Positions 7,186 through 15,046 are shown, counted from the stretch's first letter. The stretch is 17,572 nt of DNA from Anaerolineae bacterium (GCA_025454675.1 JALONZ010000005.1:1-17572), one strand, 5' to 3'. Notes: generated by a model not told the origin, from the letters alone. Program-made: numbers and translations.

Positions 7186-8208
7186 TTATGAGACCATTTG
7201 CTTATGATTTGCTAAAATTTTGGTCACGGCAGATTGCGGGTCTAATTGGCGGTTTTGCACTTGGTTGATGACATCCATCACATATTCGGGGGATGTGGAT
7301 TCTAATAATTGTTGAATGAGTGCCTCACGTAGACGTTCATGCAATTCAATTTCGATACGTTGCCGTTCTAATGGGGCGCTCAAGCCTTGTGATTGAATAA
7401 ATTCGCGGTGTTTTTGAATCGCACTTACCAATTCCGCCACCCCTTTTTCATCGGTGGCAATCGTCTCTAAGACGGGCGGAATCCATATCGGCTCATCAGA
7501 GTGGGGTGTTTCTGGGGTTTTGACTTCAAGCAGTTGCCCATGATGCGCGGTCATCTGTGTTCGGCTGGCAGGATGCCCAATATCCAACATCATCCGCAAG
7601 GCGCTCACCGTTTTATGTGCGCCCGGTCTATCGGCTTTATTGACCACCAACACATCAGCAATTTCTAAAATCCCTGCTTTGATGGCTTGGACTTCATCCC
7701 CAAGACCGGGCGCTTCAATGACCAATGTCGTGTGCGCCGTGCGGACAATATCCACTTCACTCTGCCCCGCGCCCACCGTTTCGACAAGGATAATATCGAA
7801 ACCCGCCGCATCCAAAACACGAATCGCATCGCGGGTTGTTCTTGCCAAGCCGCCCAAACTGCCGCGTGTTGCCATACTGCGGATGAACACCCCACTATCA
7901 CCCGATAAATCGCGCATCCGAATTCTATCCCCCAAAATTGCCCCACCTGTGAAGGGGCTGGTGGGGTCTACCGCGATGATGCCAACCAATAAATTTTGGG
8001 CGCGATAGGCTTTGGCAAGGCAATTCACCAGCGAACTTTTACCCGTCCCTGGTGCGCCTGTAATCCCAATCACCCACGCTTTGCCCGTATGCGGAAATAA
8101 TGCCGTCAGTATCGGAGATGCTTGTGGCGATTCATCACTTACCCATGTGAGTAACCGCGCCACCGCCCGCCGACTGCCATTTAATAAGGCGTTTACCAAA
8201 TCATCCAT
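7186..8208 (-). CDS. meaB: MeaB/ArgK-type GTPase, chaperone of a B12-dependent acyl-CoA mutase
   Basis: G3E-family GTPase that guards and reloads adenosylcobalamin in methylmalonyl-CoA mutase or related mutases. At 340 residues it has the usual length. Motifs: Walker A GAPGTGKSS (51-59), switch-type VDPTSPFTGGAILGDRIRM (80-98), VETVGAGQSEVDI (142-154), and the base-specificity motif NKADR (190-194). The segment TTLVIEAPGLGDEVQ replaces the more usual VPGxGDxxQ form. It starts five bases after the stop of the B12-binding subunit gene, so the two are clearly one transcript and one functional unit. The catalytic TIM-barrel subunit of the mutase is not in this window. Confidence 0.93.
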   Translation of the reverse strand: MDDLVNALLNGSRRAVARLLTWVSDESPQASPILTALFPHTGKAWVIGITGAPGTGKSSLVNCLAKAYRAQNLLVGIIAVDPTSPFTGGAILGDRIRMRDLSGDSGVFIRSMATRGSLGGLARTTRDAIRVLDAAGFDIILVETVGAGQSEVDIVRTAHTTLVIEAPGLGDEVQAIKAGILEIADVLVVNKADRPGAHKTVSALRMMLDIGHPASRTQMTAHHGQLLEVKTPETPHSDEPIWIPPVLETIATDEKGVAELVSAIQKHREFIQSQGLSAPLERQRIEIELHERLREALIQQLLESTSPEYVMDVINQVQNRQLDPQSAVTKILANHKQMVS

Positions 8209-8213
8209 GCGAT

Positions 8214-8621
8214 TTATGCACTCGCATCGCCCATCATGGCATGAATTTTGCTCACAATCACTTCGGTGTTCGTCCCTGGTCCAAAAATGCCCCGAACACC
8301 CATCGCTTCGAGGGCGGGTTTATCTTCATCGGGGATGATGCCGCCCAAAATAATCGGCACATCGCCCAATTCGTGCGAATCCATCACTTCGCGGATTTTT
8401 GGCACAAGTGCCATGTGTGCGCCACTGAGGATACTCAACCCCACCACATCCACATCTTCTTGGAGGGCGGCTTCGGCAATCATTTCCGGTGTTTGGCGCA
8501 AACCGGTATAAATCACCTCAAAGCCCGCATCACGTAAAGCACGGGCAATCACCTTTGCGCCTCTATCATGACCATCAAGTCCGGGTTTTGCAATTAAAAT
8601 GCGTATATTTTTTTTCATCAC
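8214..8621 (-). CDS. Cobalamin-binding subunit of methylmalonyl-CoA mutase family
   Basis: A stand-alone B12-binding Rossmann domain (135 residues) equal to the C-terminal domain or small subunit of methylmalonyl-CoA mutase. The cobalamin motif DGHDRG is at residues 16-21 (lower-ligand His 18), followed by the VVGLSILSGAH strand-loop and the PIILGGIIPDED loop that hold the nucleotide tail. It can start at GTG 8621 or ATG 8618; AAGGA lies six and nine bases upstream respectively. It heads a two-gene operon with the MeaB-type GTPase. In split mutases the catalytic subunit is a separate gene; here it must lie elsewhere. It could instead serve an isobutyryl- or ethylmalonyl-CoA mutase. Confidence 0.92.
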   Translation of the reverse strand: MMKKNIRILIAKPGLDGHDRGAKVIARALRDAGFEVIYTGLRQTPEMIAEAALQEDVDVVGLSILSGAHMALVPKIREVMDSHELGDVPIILGGIIPDEDKPALEAMGVRGIFGPGTNTEVIVSKIHAMMGDASA

Positions 8622-8656
8622 AAAAAGTCCTTACACATAAAAATAGGATTTACTTC

Positions 8657-8662
8657 ATTATA
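8657..8662 (-). promoter_or_regulatory. -10 box of the B12-subunit/meaB operon
   Basis: A perfect TATAAT on the minus strand, about 36 bases before the start codon. The -35 region 17 bases further upstream (TGTGAA) is weak. The leader is far too short for a cobalamin riboswitch. Confidence 0.45.
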
Positions 8663-8701
8663 GCGTGGATATAATGGCGTTCACAGACGAATGTGATGAA
8701 A

Positions 8702-8734
8702 TTGGTAGTATATCGGCAAAAGATATGTTAGAAT
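8702..8734 (+). promoter_or_regulatory. Possible promoter of the histidine kinase gene
   Basis: TTGGTA (8702-8707), 16 bases, then TATGTT (8724-8729); an overlapping TAGAAT (8729-8734) is a second -10 candidate. It lies in the only space between the divergent genes, about 45 bases before the kinase start. The boxes are imperfect. Confidence 0.3.
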
Positions 8735-8776
8735 GAATCACAATTACACGAGTCATTATTGAGTGGGAATTGATAA

Positions 8777-11700
8777 ATGCAGGCACAACCCACAGCATTA
8801 CCACAACAACTTTCAAATCCAAATGCAGTACGGCTTCGGTTGGCAATTTTAATCATTGCTGGTCTTTTGGCAATTGCCGCGTTTGTTGCTTATATTTTGT
8901 TGGCGTTCACATGGCGCACACAACCCTTTTTGGGGGTGATGATTAACCATACCATGACCGTCAATGGGGGGCAACCGAATGGGGATGATTTATGGAATGG
9001 TTTGGCGGCGGGTCTGCGTGCAGGCGACCGCATCCTTGCCATAGACAACACCCCCATCAAATCAAATAGCACGCCCAATACCGGGCGCTATCAAGACCTC
9101 AACGACCTGTTAGTACGGCGCAATGTGGGCGAAAGAGTCACAATCACTTTTGATTATGATGTCAAAGCCTTCCCTGCCCCACGTATAGGCACGGTTACAT
9201 GCTCCCCGTCCGACCCCGTTACCAATCGGGCAGAATGTCAGGTCTCGTTCCGACTGGGCGAATTTCCGGATAGTGATTTCATCGCACTCTTCATCACACC
9301 CTACCTATCGGGTGTATTTGTGTTGTTCATCTCATTTGTCGTGTTATATTTGCGCTATAAAGACCCGTCTGCATTCATCGCCATTTTAGGCAATCTGTTT
9401 TTAGCCCTATTTATGGCAAGCCTATTTGACCTTGCCACCACCCACACCCTAGACCTTGTAAGTCATGGTTCGGGCATCATGATTGGCGCAATTCTGATTA
9501 CCCTTGCCATTATCTTCCCACTAAAAATGGGATTTGTCGCCAAAAATCCGCAACTCGCATTCACCCCAATTGTGCTTGGCGTGATTATGCTTGCCTATAC
9601 CATCATCACCTATCCCAATAACGCGCCCATCACATTACCCATCACCGCCCAAACTGCGGGCATTTCGATTGTGGTTGGGATGGTCGTCTTGGTGATTTCG
9701 CTCATCTTTTATCATCGGCGCTTTGCCTTCACTGCCCTGCAACGTGACCAAGCCAATGTCATTATCATCGGCTTGACCCTAGCAACCGCGCCCGCTGTGT
9801 TATGGGGCATCACCCGCATCGCACAATTCATTGGTGGGGTTGGTGGCTTGCCATTCAGTGTAGAAGCCATCATGCCTTTCATGATTACGCCTGCCCTAAG
9901 TGTGGCGTATGCGCTCATCCAAAATCATTTCTTCAATACAGAACGCGCTATTAGCGCGGGCATCACCTATACCATTTTGTTGGTCGCCTTGATGATTGGC
10001 TATATGTTGCTGGTGTTGGGTGCCACCCTGTTGGCATCCGATATCATCCGCCCCGATAACCCGTTCATCGTCATTGTAGTGGTCTTTCTCATCGCCGTCT
10101 TATTCACCCCTGTCCGCAATTTTCTGCAAACACAGATTGACCGCATTTATTACCGCACACGGCGCGATTATCAAGCCCGTCTGGAAAGTTTTTCGCAAAA
10201 ACTTACCACCCTGTCGGATGCCGATGTGATGTTGGCAGAATATAAAGATGCGGTTGAAGAAGTGCTGTTACCCATCAACAATTTCATCTTCCTATTCAAC
10301 AACATCAGCAAAACGTATGTTGCACATGGCAACCCGCCCGAAACAGACATCATTTTTGGCGAAAATAGCGGAATTAAAGATTTCCTCCAGAAAAAAGAAA
10401 ATATGATTTATCTGGAAAGTTCGCGCCCCTATCCGCCCGAATTACGCATTGATAAGCCCCGCCTCAATATTTTGCAAACCCTCGTCATCGCCGCTCTCAC
10501 AGGCGATAACCGTCTGAATGGCTTTTTGTGCATCGGCAAGCCCCGTTCTGGCATTGGGTCATATACCTATGAGCAACTGCGCTTTATAACCAGTCTATCA
10601 TCCCAACTGGCAATCGGCATTGAACGCGCCAACGTCATCCGCTCATTAGAACGGCGGGTACGCGAGTTGGATGTGTTAGGTCAGGTGAGCCAAGCCATCA
10701 ACTTTAGCATTTCGTTGGATGACTTGCTTGAATTGGTCAGCGCCCAAATTGATAAATTATTCGAGTCACCCTATTTTTATGTCGTGTTGTATGAAGCCCA
10801 ACAAGAACAACTCTATTATGCGTTCTTCTTGGAAAATGAAACCCGCTACGAACAGCATGAAAATCTCAATTGGTTGGTTGGTAACGACTTATATACCGAA
10901 GTGATTCGGACTGCCCAACCCCGCCTGATTGATGATTATGGTGCAATCATGAAACGCTATAATTACACCTACCATCAAGAAAGTAACGCCATTAAAAGCT
11001 GGATGGCTGTTCCGCTTTCGGCAGGTCAACGCACACTCGGATTACTGGCAGTCGGAGATAATAACCCAGACCATCGCTATAATTCTGAACAATTGAAAAT
11101 CTTTGGCGATGTGGGCGCATTATCGGCAACCGCATTGGAACGAACACGCCTGTTCATCGAGACGAATGTCCGCGCACGGCAATTGGCGGCGCTAAACGAT
11201 ATTAGTCGTCAATTGGTGGCAATCGAAAGTGATGTGGAGCAATTACTCCAACTCATCACCACCTCCGCCGTAGACATTTTGAACGCCGAAGCCGGGTCGT
11301 TGTTGCTGGTGGTTGAAGATGGTAGTGGCGACCTCGAATTTAAGGTGGTTATTGGCGGTACAGGTCAAGAACTCATCGGAAAACGCCTAGAGGCTGGTTT
11401 TGGATTGGTTGGACGGGTTGCCAAAACAGGTAAACCGGTCATTGCTAACGATGCCGCCCGCGATACAGGCTGGCAAGGCGAAGTGACCGAGGGCAATTTC
11501 CGCACCCAATCCATCCTCGCTGTGCCACTGGTCGCCAAAGACACCATCATCGGTGTGCTAGAGGTCATCAACAAAAAAGACGGCACCATTTATCTTCAAG
11601 AAGATGTGGAATTGCTCACCACTTTCGCCAGTCAAGCCGCAGTCGCGTTTGAAAATGCGCGGTTGTATCAACAAACCGATTTGCAATTGACCCAACGTCT

Positions 11701-12967
11701 ACAAGAGTTGGAAACGTTGGAACGGATTGACCGTGAATTAAACAAGACGCTCGACTTGTACAGCGTAGCAGAAATTACCGTGCGTTATGCAGTGGAAAAC
11801 AGCAATGCCACAGCCGGTATTTTGGGGGTTGTCAATGAAAAACAAACCCACTTGCGGATTGTGGCAAAACTTGGTTATGGCGAGGATTCTGTGCCAGAGG
11901 GTGCAGATGGCAACCTGTGGCCCCTGGATAGAGGCATTGTTAAACGGGTGATGCGGACACGTCGCCCCGACCTTGTGCCAAATATCGAAATTGACCGCGA
12001 TTATGTGCCTAGTTTGCGTGGCGGTATGAGCCAAATCACCGTCCCGTTGATGTCTGAAAATGATATTAACGCCATTTTGGTCTTGGAAACCGACCAAGAA
12101 CCGCGCTTGAACTTGCTCGACCAATATTGGGTACAACGCTTGGCAGAACACGCATCCATCGCCATCACCAACGCGCAACTCTATCAAGAATTGACCCGCG
12201 CCAACGATAACAAAAGCGAGTTTGTCGGGTTTGCCGCGCATGAACTCAAAAATCCACTCACATCGGTTAAGGGCTATGCGTCTACGCTCAGTGGAAGCAT
12301 GGTAGATATGCTCACAGCCGACCAAATTCGCAATTTTGCCACCATCATTCACTCCAATGCAGAGCGGATGCAGGGTATCATTGATGACTTGCGCGATATT
12401 GCCGCCATTGACGCGGGTAAGTTCAAAATTCATCCCGAACCGATGTCTATCCGCTCGGCTGTTTTAGATGCACTCATGACGATTCAAGACCAAATCACCG
12501 CCAAAGGGCAAACGATTCATAATGATATTGATGAAGCGTTGCCCCTCATCTTGGGCGATACCAAGCGGGTGATTCAGGTGTTGACCAATTTCATCAGCAA
12601 TGCCTATAAATATAGTCCACCGGGCGCAACAATTACACTTCATGCCAAAGTGGATAAACGTTATATCAGTCGCAAAGGGCAATTTATGGGCGAGGCGATG
12701 ATTATCTCCATCACCGATACCGGTATCGGTATGAGCGATGATGACCTGAAGCAAATTTTCCGTGTGGATTATTTCCGTAGCGAAAACGAACTCGCCCGCC
12801 AAGAAAAAGGTACGGGGTTGGGGATGATGATTACCAAACGGATTATCGAAGGTCATGGTGGCGAGGTGTGGGTCGAAAGTGAGTTGGGCAAAGGGTCTAC
12901 GTTCTTATTTACCATCCCGCTCGCACCACAAGAACAACAAGTGCAGGGCGCACCTGCATCGGATTAA
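8777..12967 (+). CDS. Large membrane sensor histidine kinase: PDZ-like, multi-TM, four GAF, HisKA, HATPase
   Basis: Membrane sensor kinase of 1396 residues. Order: TM1 (~21-44); an extracytoplasmic PDZ-like domain (~55-135, with GLAAGLRAGDRILAIDNTPI); eight or nine further TM helices (~168-446); a junction motif PVRNFLQTQIDRIYYR; four GAF-type repeats (about 475-620, 640-800, 815-965, 980-1135) separated by short helical linkers; a HisKA domain with AAHELKNPLTS (phospho-acceptor His 1155); and an HATPase with N-box NFISNAYKYSP (~1271-1281), G1 DTGIGM (1314) and G2 GTGLGM (1345). All catalytic boxes are intact. GGGA eight bases before the ATG supports the start. No response regulator lies next to it, so it is an orphan kinase. 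The ligand is unknown; the PDZ-like domain suggests sensing of peptides or envelope state, and the GAFs suggest several small-molecule or redox inputs. Confidence 0.93.
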   Translation: MQAQPTALPQQLSNPNAVRLRLAILIIAGLLAIAAFVAYILLAFTWRTQPFLGVMINHTMTVNGGQPNGDDLWNGLAAGLRAGDRILAIDNTPIKSNSTPNTGRYQDLNDLLVRRNVGERVTITFDYDVKAFPAPRIGTVTCSPSDPVTNRAECQVSFRLGEFPDSDFIALFITPYLSGVFVLFISFVVLYLRYKDPSAFIAILGNLFLALFMASLFDLATTHTLDLVSHGSGIMIGAILITLAIIFPLKMGFVAKNPQLAFTPIVLGVIMLAYTIITYPNNAPITLPITAQTAGISIVVGMVVLVISLIFYHRRFAFTALQRDQANVIIIGLTLATAPAVLWGITRIAQFIGGVGGLPFSVEAIMPFMITPALSVAYALIQNHFFNTERAISAGITYTILLVALMIGYMLLVLGATLLASDIIRPDNPFIVIVVVFLIAVLFTPVRNFLQTQIDRIYYRTRRDYQARLESFSQKLTTLSDADVMLAEYKDAVEEVLLPINNFIFLFNNISKTYVAHGNPPETDIIFGENSGIKDFLQKKENMIYLESSRPYPPELRIDKPRLNILQTLVIAALTGDNRLNGFLCIGKPRSGIGSYTYEQLRFITSLSSQLAIGIERANVIRSLERRVRELDVLGQVSQAINFSISLDDLLELVSAQIDKLFESPYFYVVLYEAQQEQLYYAFFLENETRYEQHENLNWLVGNDLYTEVIRTAQPRLIDDYGAIMKRYNYTYHQESNAIKSWMAVPLSAGQRTLGLLAVGDNNPDHRYNSEQLKIFGDVGALSATALERTRLFIETNVRARQLAALNDISRQLVAIESDVEQLLQLITTSAVDILNAEAGSLLLVVEDGSGDLEFKVVIGGTGQELIGKRLEAGFGLVGRVAKTGKPVIANDAARDTGWQGEVTEGNFRTQSILAVPLVAKDTIIGVLEVINKKDGTIYLQEDVELLTTFASQAAVAFENARLYQQTDLQLTQRLQELETLERIDRELNKTLDLYSVAEITVRYAVENSNATAGILGVVNEKQTHLRIVAKLGYGEDSVPEGADGNLWPLDRGIVKRVMRTRRPDLVPNIEIDRDYVPSLRGGMSQITVPLMSENDINAILVLETDQEPRLNLLDQYWVQRLAEHASIAITNAQLYQELTRANDNKSEFVGFAAHELKNPLTSVKGYASTLSGSMVDMLTADQIRNFATIIHSNAERMQGIIDDLRDIAAIDAGKFKIHPEPMSIRSAVLDALMTIQDQITAKGQTIHNDIDEALPLILGDTKRVIQVLTNFISNAYKYSPPGATITLHAKVDKRYISRKGQFMGEAMIISITDTGIGMSDDDLKQIFRVDYFRSENELARQEKGTGLGMMITKRIIEGHGGEVWVESELGKGSTFLFTIPLAPQEQQVQGAPASD

Positions 12968-12972
12968 AAACA

Positions 12973-13005
12973 AAGGGACGACATACACTTTGTTAGTCGT
13001 CCCTT
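12973..13005 (+). repeat. ATAC/TA palindrome, copy F
   Basis: AAGGGACGAC (12973-12982) pairs perfectly with GTCGTCCCTT (12996-13005). Inside are ATAC, a minimal inner hairpin AC-TTT-GT, and TA. It lies six bases after the kinase stop, so it could also fold at the end of that mRNA; no T run follows beyond the TTAC. Confidence 0.8.
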
Positions 13006-13026
13006 ACAGCATAACCGTGAGTTGTA

Positions 13027-13064
13027 ATGGCGGACTAGATGCCAAAGCATCGTATGTCCGCCAC
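13027..13064 (-). repeat. ATAC/TA palindrome, copy C (inverted)
   Basis: Read on the minus strand: GGCGGAC, ATAC, inner stem GATGC/GCATC with loop TTTG, TA, GTCCGCC (outer arms at 13029-13035 and 13056-13062). The outer stem equals copy A and the inner stem is entirely different. It sits 16 bases beyond the thioredoxin stop, facing copy F. Confidence 0.85.
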
Positions 13065-13079
13065 AAAATCCCACTACAA

Positions 13080-13415
13080 TTAGTTATCAATCCCAATATG
13101 TGATGCCAATTGTTTCAGGATTTTGGCTTTTTGTTGATAGCCGGTAATCCGCACCACAGGCTTACCATCTTTGAATAAAATGAGGGTGGGAATGCCCATA
13201 ATCCCCAATTGGCGGATGATGGTCTGATTGGCATCGGCATCTAATTTGCCCACCACCATCTTATCCGAATATTCTTGCGCCAATTCATCCACAATGGGGG
13301 CAATCATCTTGCAAGGCGCACACCATTCCGCCCAAAAATCTACCAAAACGGGTTTGGATGAGTTTACAGTCTCATTAAAATTAGCTTCGTTCACTTCTAC
13401 AGTGAGTTTTCCCAT
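13080..13415 (-). CDS. trxA: Thioredoxin
   Basis: General dithiol-disulfide oxidoreductase, cytosolic, 111 residues as usual for the family. The active site is WCAPC (in FWAEWCAPCKM) in place of the commonest WCGPC, a frequent natural variant. The cis-Pro motif GIPTLILFKDG is intact. The frame is open further up to an ATG at 13469, but that codon overlaps the promoter's -10 box and adds 18 residues outside the fold, so ATG 13415 is chosen. AAGGAG lies 12 bases before it and AAGGAC directly before it, neither ideally spaced. It is transcribed divergently from hrcA and convergently with the histidine kinase. Confidence 0.93.
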   Translation of the reverse strand: MGKLTVEVNEANFNETVNSSKPVLVDFWAEWCAPCKMIAPIVDELAQEYSDKMVVGKLDADANQTIIRQLGIMGIPTLILFKDGKPVVRITGYQQKAKILKQLASHIGIDN

Positions 13416-13445
13416 GTCCTTAATCTGCTCCTTATAACCATCTCT

Positions 13446-13475
13446 TTGGAAATTCAGTACATCATCCATTATAAT
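13446..13475. promoter_or_regulatory. Overlapping divergent promoters of trxA and hrcA
   Basis: The palindrome ATTATAAT (13468-13475) supplies a TATAAT on each strand. On the plus strand TATAAT is at 13470-13475 with TTGGAA (13446-13451) 18 bases upstream, serving hrcA. On the minus strand TATAAT is at 13468-13473 with TTCAAT 17 bases upstream (13491-13496), serving trxA. The two polymerase sites overlap fully, so only one can be used at a time. Confidence 0.5.
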
Positions 13476-13520
13476 CTGAAAAATGACTGATTGAATACTT
13501 GGTTGATAAACTCTAAAATT

Positions 13521-14573
13521 ATGGACGCATCCCTACTCCCAGAACTTACCAAACGACAAGAAGCAATCTTATCGCTCATCATTCGCCAATATACCCAAAA
13601 ACCAGAACCCGTGAGTTCTAAAATATTGGCAGAAAACACCGACCTCAACCTCAGTTCTGCCACCATCCGCAACGAAATGGCAGTCTTAGAAGATTTGGGT
13701 TATATCCATGCGCCACATACCTCTGCGGGTAGGATTCCCACCCAAAATGGCTACCGCTATTTTGTCAAACATCAATTGAATATGGAGCAAAGCGCCCTCA
13801 CCACATCCGAACAAAAACATATCAGTGGCAAATTTCAATCACAGCCCCTTGCTACCGAAGGCTGGTTGCGTTTGGCGGCGACCATCCTCGCCCGTACCGC
13901 GCAAAGTGCCTCATTAGTCACCGCGCCAACGGTCGAGAGTAGTCGGTATAAACGGCTAGAACTCATCGCCATTCAAGGGCGCTTGGTACTAATGGTGTTG
14001 GTATTACACGGGGGAATCGTTCAACAACGCATGTTAAATTTGGCAGAATCCATCCCACAAATCAAATTGGAGGATGTTGCCAATATTTTGAATGGCTTAT
14101 TCGCCGATTGTTCCACCGCGCAACTCCGCTTCAAATTGTCGCAACTGGCTCAATTGGAGCGCGAGGTGGCAGAATTGGCGGTCGAATTGATGGAACAATC
14201 GGATAAAGACCAAACGCGCCTTGTGTATCGAGATGGATTAAGCGAGGTCATTGGCTCATTCACCGATGGCGAAGGCGCACAACAGATGGTACGGGTACTT
14301 GAAGAACGCGCCTTCTTAGAAATTATCTTGAATGATATGGTCACATCCGAACAAGATGATGTGCGCGTGATTGTGGGGGGAGATGGGCGCTGGGATGAAC
14401 TGAATCGCCTCAGTTTGATTTTTAGTCGCTATGGTATACCCGGTCAACTGAGTGGTGCGATTGGCATTTTGGGACCGACTCATATCAATTATGGACGGGC
14501 AATCAGCACTGTGCGTTATGTATCGGGATTGATGACCAGCATGTTAGCCGAATTGTACCATCCAGAAGAATAA
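13521..14573 (+). CDS. hrcA: Heat-inducible transcription repressor HrcA
   Basis: Repressor of class I heat-shock genes that binds the CIRCE inverted repeat and is kept active by GroEL. About 350 residues, normal for the family. It has an N-terminal winged helix (TKRQEAILSLIIRQY; SATIRNEMAVLEDLGYIHAPHTSAGRIPT), a GAF-like middle domain and the C-terminal signature ILGPTHINYGRAISTVRYVSGLM. The start is taken at ATG 13521, where homology begins; a TTG at 13491 is in frame but unsupported, and no ribosome binding site is evident for either. The gene is not followed by grpE, dnaK or dnaJ as in many bacteria, and no CIRCE (TTAGCACTC, nine bases, GAGTGCTAA) is found anywhere in the window, so autoregulation through CIRCE is not supported here. 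Confidence 0.93.
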   Translation: MDASLLPELTKRQEAILSLIIRQYTQKPEPVSSKILAENTDLNLSSATIRNEMAVLEDLGYIHAPHTSAGRIPTQNGYRYFVKHQLNMEQSALTTSEQKHISGKFQSQPLATEGWLRLAATILARTAQSASLVTAPTVESSRYKRLELIAIQGRLVLMVLVLHGGIVQQRMLNLAESIPQIKLEDVANILNGLFADCSTAQLRFKLSQLAQLEREVAELAVELMEQSDKDQTRLVYRDGLSEVIGSFTDGEGAQQMVRVLEERAFLEIILNDMVTSEQDDVRVIVGGDGRWDELNRLSLIFSRYGIPGQLSGAIGILGPTHINYGRAISTVRYVSGLMTSMLAELYHPEE

Positions 14574-14584
14574 ACCCCTGTTAT

Positions 14585-14831
14585 GTAAGGGCGCAACATA
14601 TTGCGCCCCATGCGTAGCAACTTAAGGCATTCACCCCACCCCCCAGCCCCCTCCCCACGTTGTGGAGAGGGGGAGAAAACCTATCTTTGTCTTACTCCCT
14701 TCCTCTACGAAGTGGGGGATGGGGGTGCTTTTGTTGTTAAGTTGCTGTATATGGGGGTGAGGTCTCCCTTCCCCTACGAAGTGGGGGGATGGGGGTGCTT
14801 TGGCTGTTAGCACAATATGTTGCGTCCTTAC
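14585..14831. repeat. G/C-rich repeat element with inverted ends and internal direct repeats
   Basis: The left end (14585-14606) and right end (14810-14831) are inverted copies matching at 20 of 22 bases. The left end itself folds as a perfect hairpin, GGGCGCAA-CATA-TTGCGCCC (14589-14608), and may end hrcA transcription. Inside are a CCCCCTC.../...GAGGGGG hairpin (~14649-14672) and two near-identical ~45-bp direct repeats at 14695-14739 and 14764-14809, each with CTACGAAGTGGGGG and ATGGGGGTGCTTT. Size and ends resemble a MITE-like non-autonomous element; no transposase is present. Confidence 0.65.
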
Positions 14832-14978
14832 GGCAAAATCACCTATTCTGTACATACAGGCATGATATATCACGCCGCTACAGCCAACAAAATTTTTATT
14901 TATCATCCCCTCATAAATATGACACTCATCACCCAAAAATCATGATGAATGTGGCATGTTATCTTTAATAAACCCGCT

Positions 14979-14984
14979 TATACT
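14979..14984 (+). promoter_or_regulatory. -10 box of the ArsR-family gene
   Basis: TATACT, about 60 bases before the start codon, immediately upstream of two inverted repeats. A TATATT at 14990-14995 is an alternative. No clear -35 box is seen. Confidence 0.35.
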
Positions 14985-14992
14985 AAAATTAT

Positions 14993-15021
14993 ATTCGTAT
15001 ATACGGATGAATTTTTCATCC
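14993..15021. promoter_or_regulatory. Two overlapping inverted repeats, likely operator of the ArsR-type regulator
   Basis: ATTCGTATATACGGAT (14993-15008) is a 16-bp inverted repeat with 7 of 8 pairs matching. GGATGAA-TTT-TTCATCC (15005-15021) is perfect with seven pairs. Both lie just downstream of the candidate -10 box, where binding would block transcription. The first is the kind of AT-rich palindrome ArsR-family dimers bind; the assignment is inference. Confidence 0.5.
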
Positions 15022-15046
15022 ATTTAGTTAAGAGGGAACAAACCAC

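Larger units (their letters stand above)
14574..15046. other. Gene-free stretch: repeat block followed by the ArsR-gene promoter
   Basis: It contains the G/C-rich repeat element at 14585-14831, about 130 bases of A/T-rich sequence in which I see nothing, and then the promoter and operator palindromes for the regulator at 15047. Open frames here are low-complexity readings of the repeats. Confidence 0.7.

Noticed and set aside
8622..8776. Cobalamin riboswitch upstream of the B12-binding subunit gene
   Set aside because: The leader from the likely start point is only about 30 bases and lacks any conserved B12-box sequence.
11738..12433. Minus-strand open frame of 231 codons inside the histidine kinase gene
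   Set aside because: Antisense shadow of intact GAF and HisKA coding sequence with no recognisable domain.
13470..13520. TTG start at 13491 for HrcA and ATG start at 13469 for thioredoxin
   Set aside because: Both lie in the promoter region, lack ribosome binding sites and precede the conserved parts of the proteins; the ATG overlaps the -10 box.
14601..14936. Small open frames in the G/C-rich repeat block
   Set aside because: They are low-complexity Pro/Gly-rich readings of repeated DNA and lack credible translation signals.
14574..15046. CIRCE operator suggested by TTAGCAC near 14807
   Set aside because: The matching GAGTGCTAA half is missing at the required nine-base spacing; the bases belong to the repeat element's right end.
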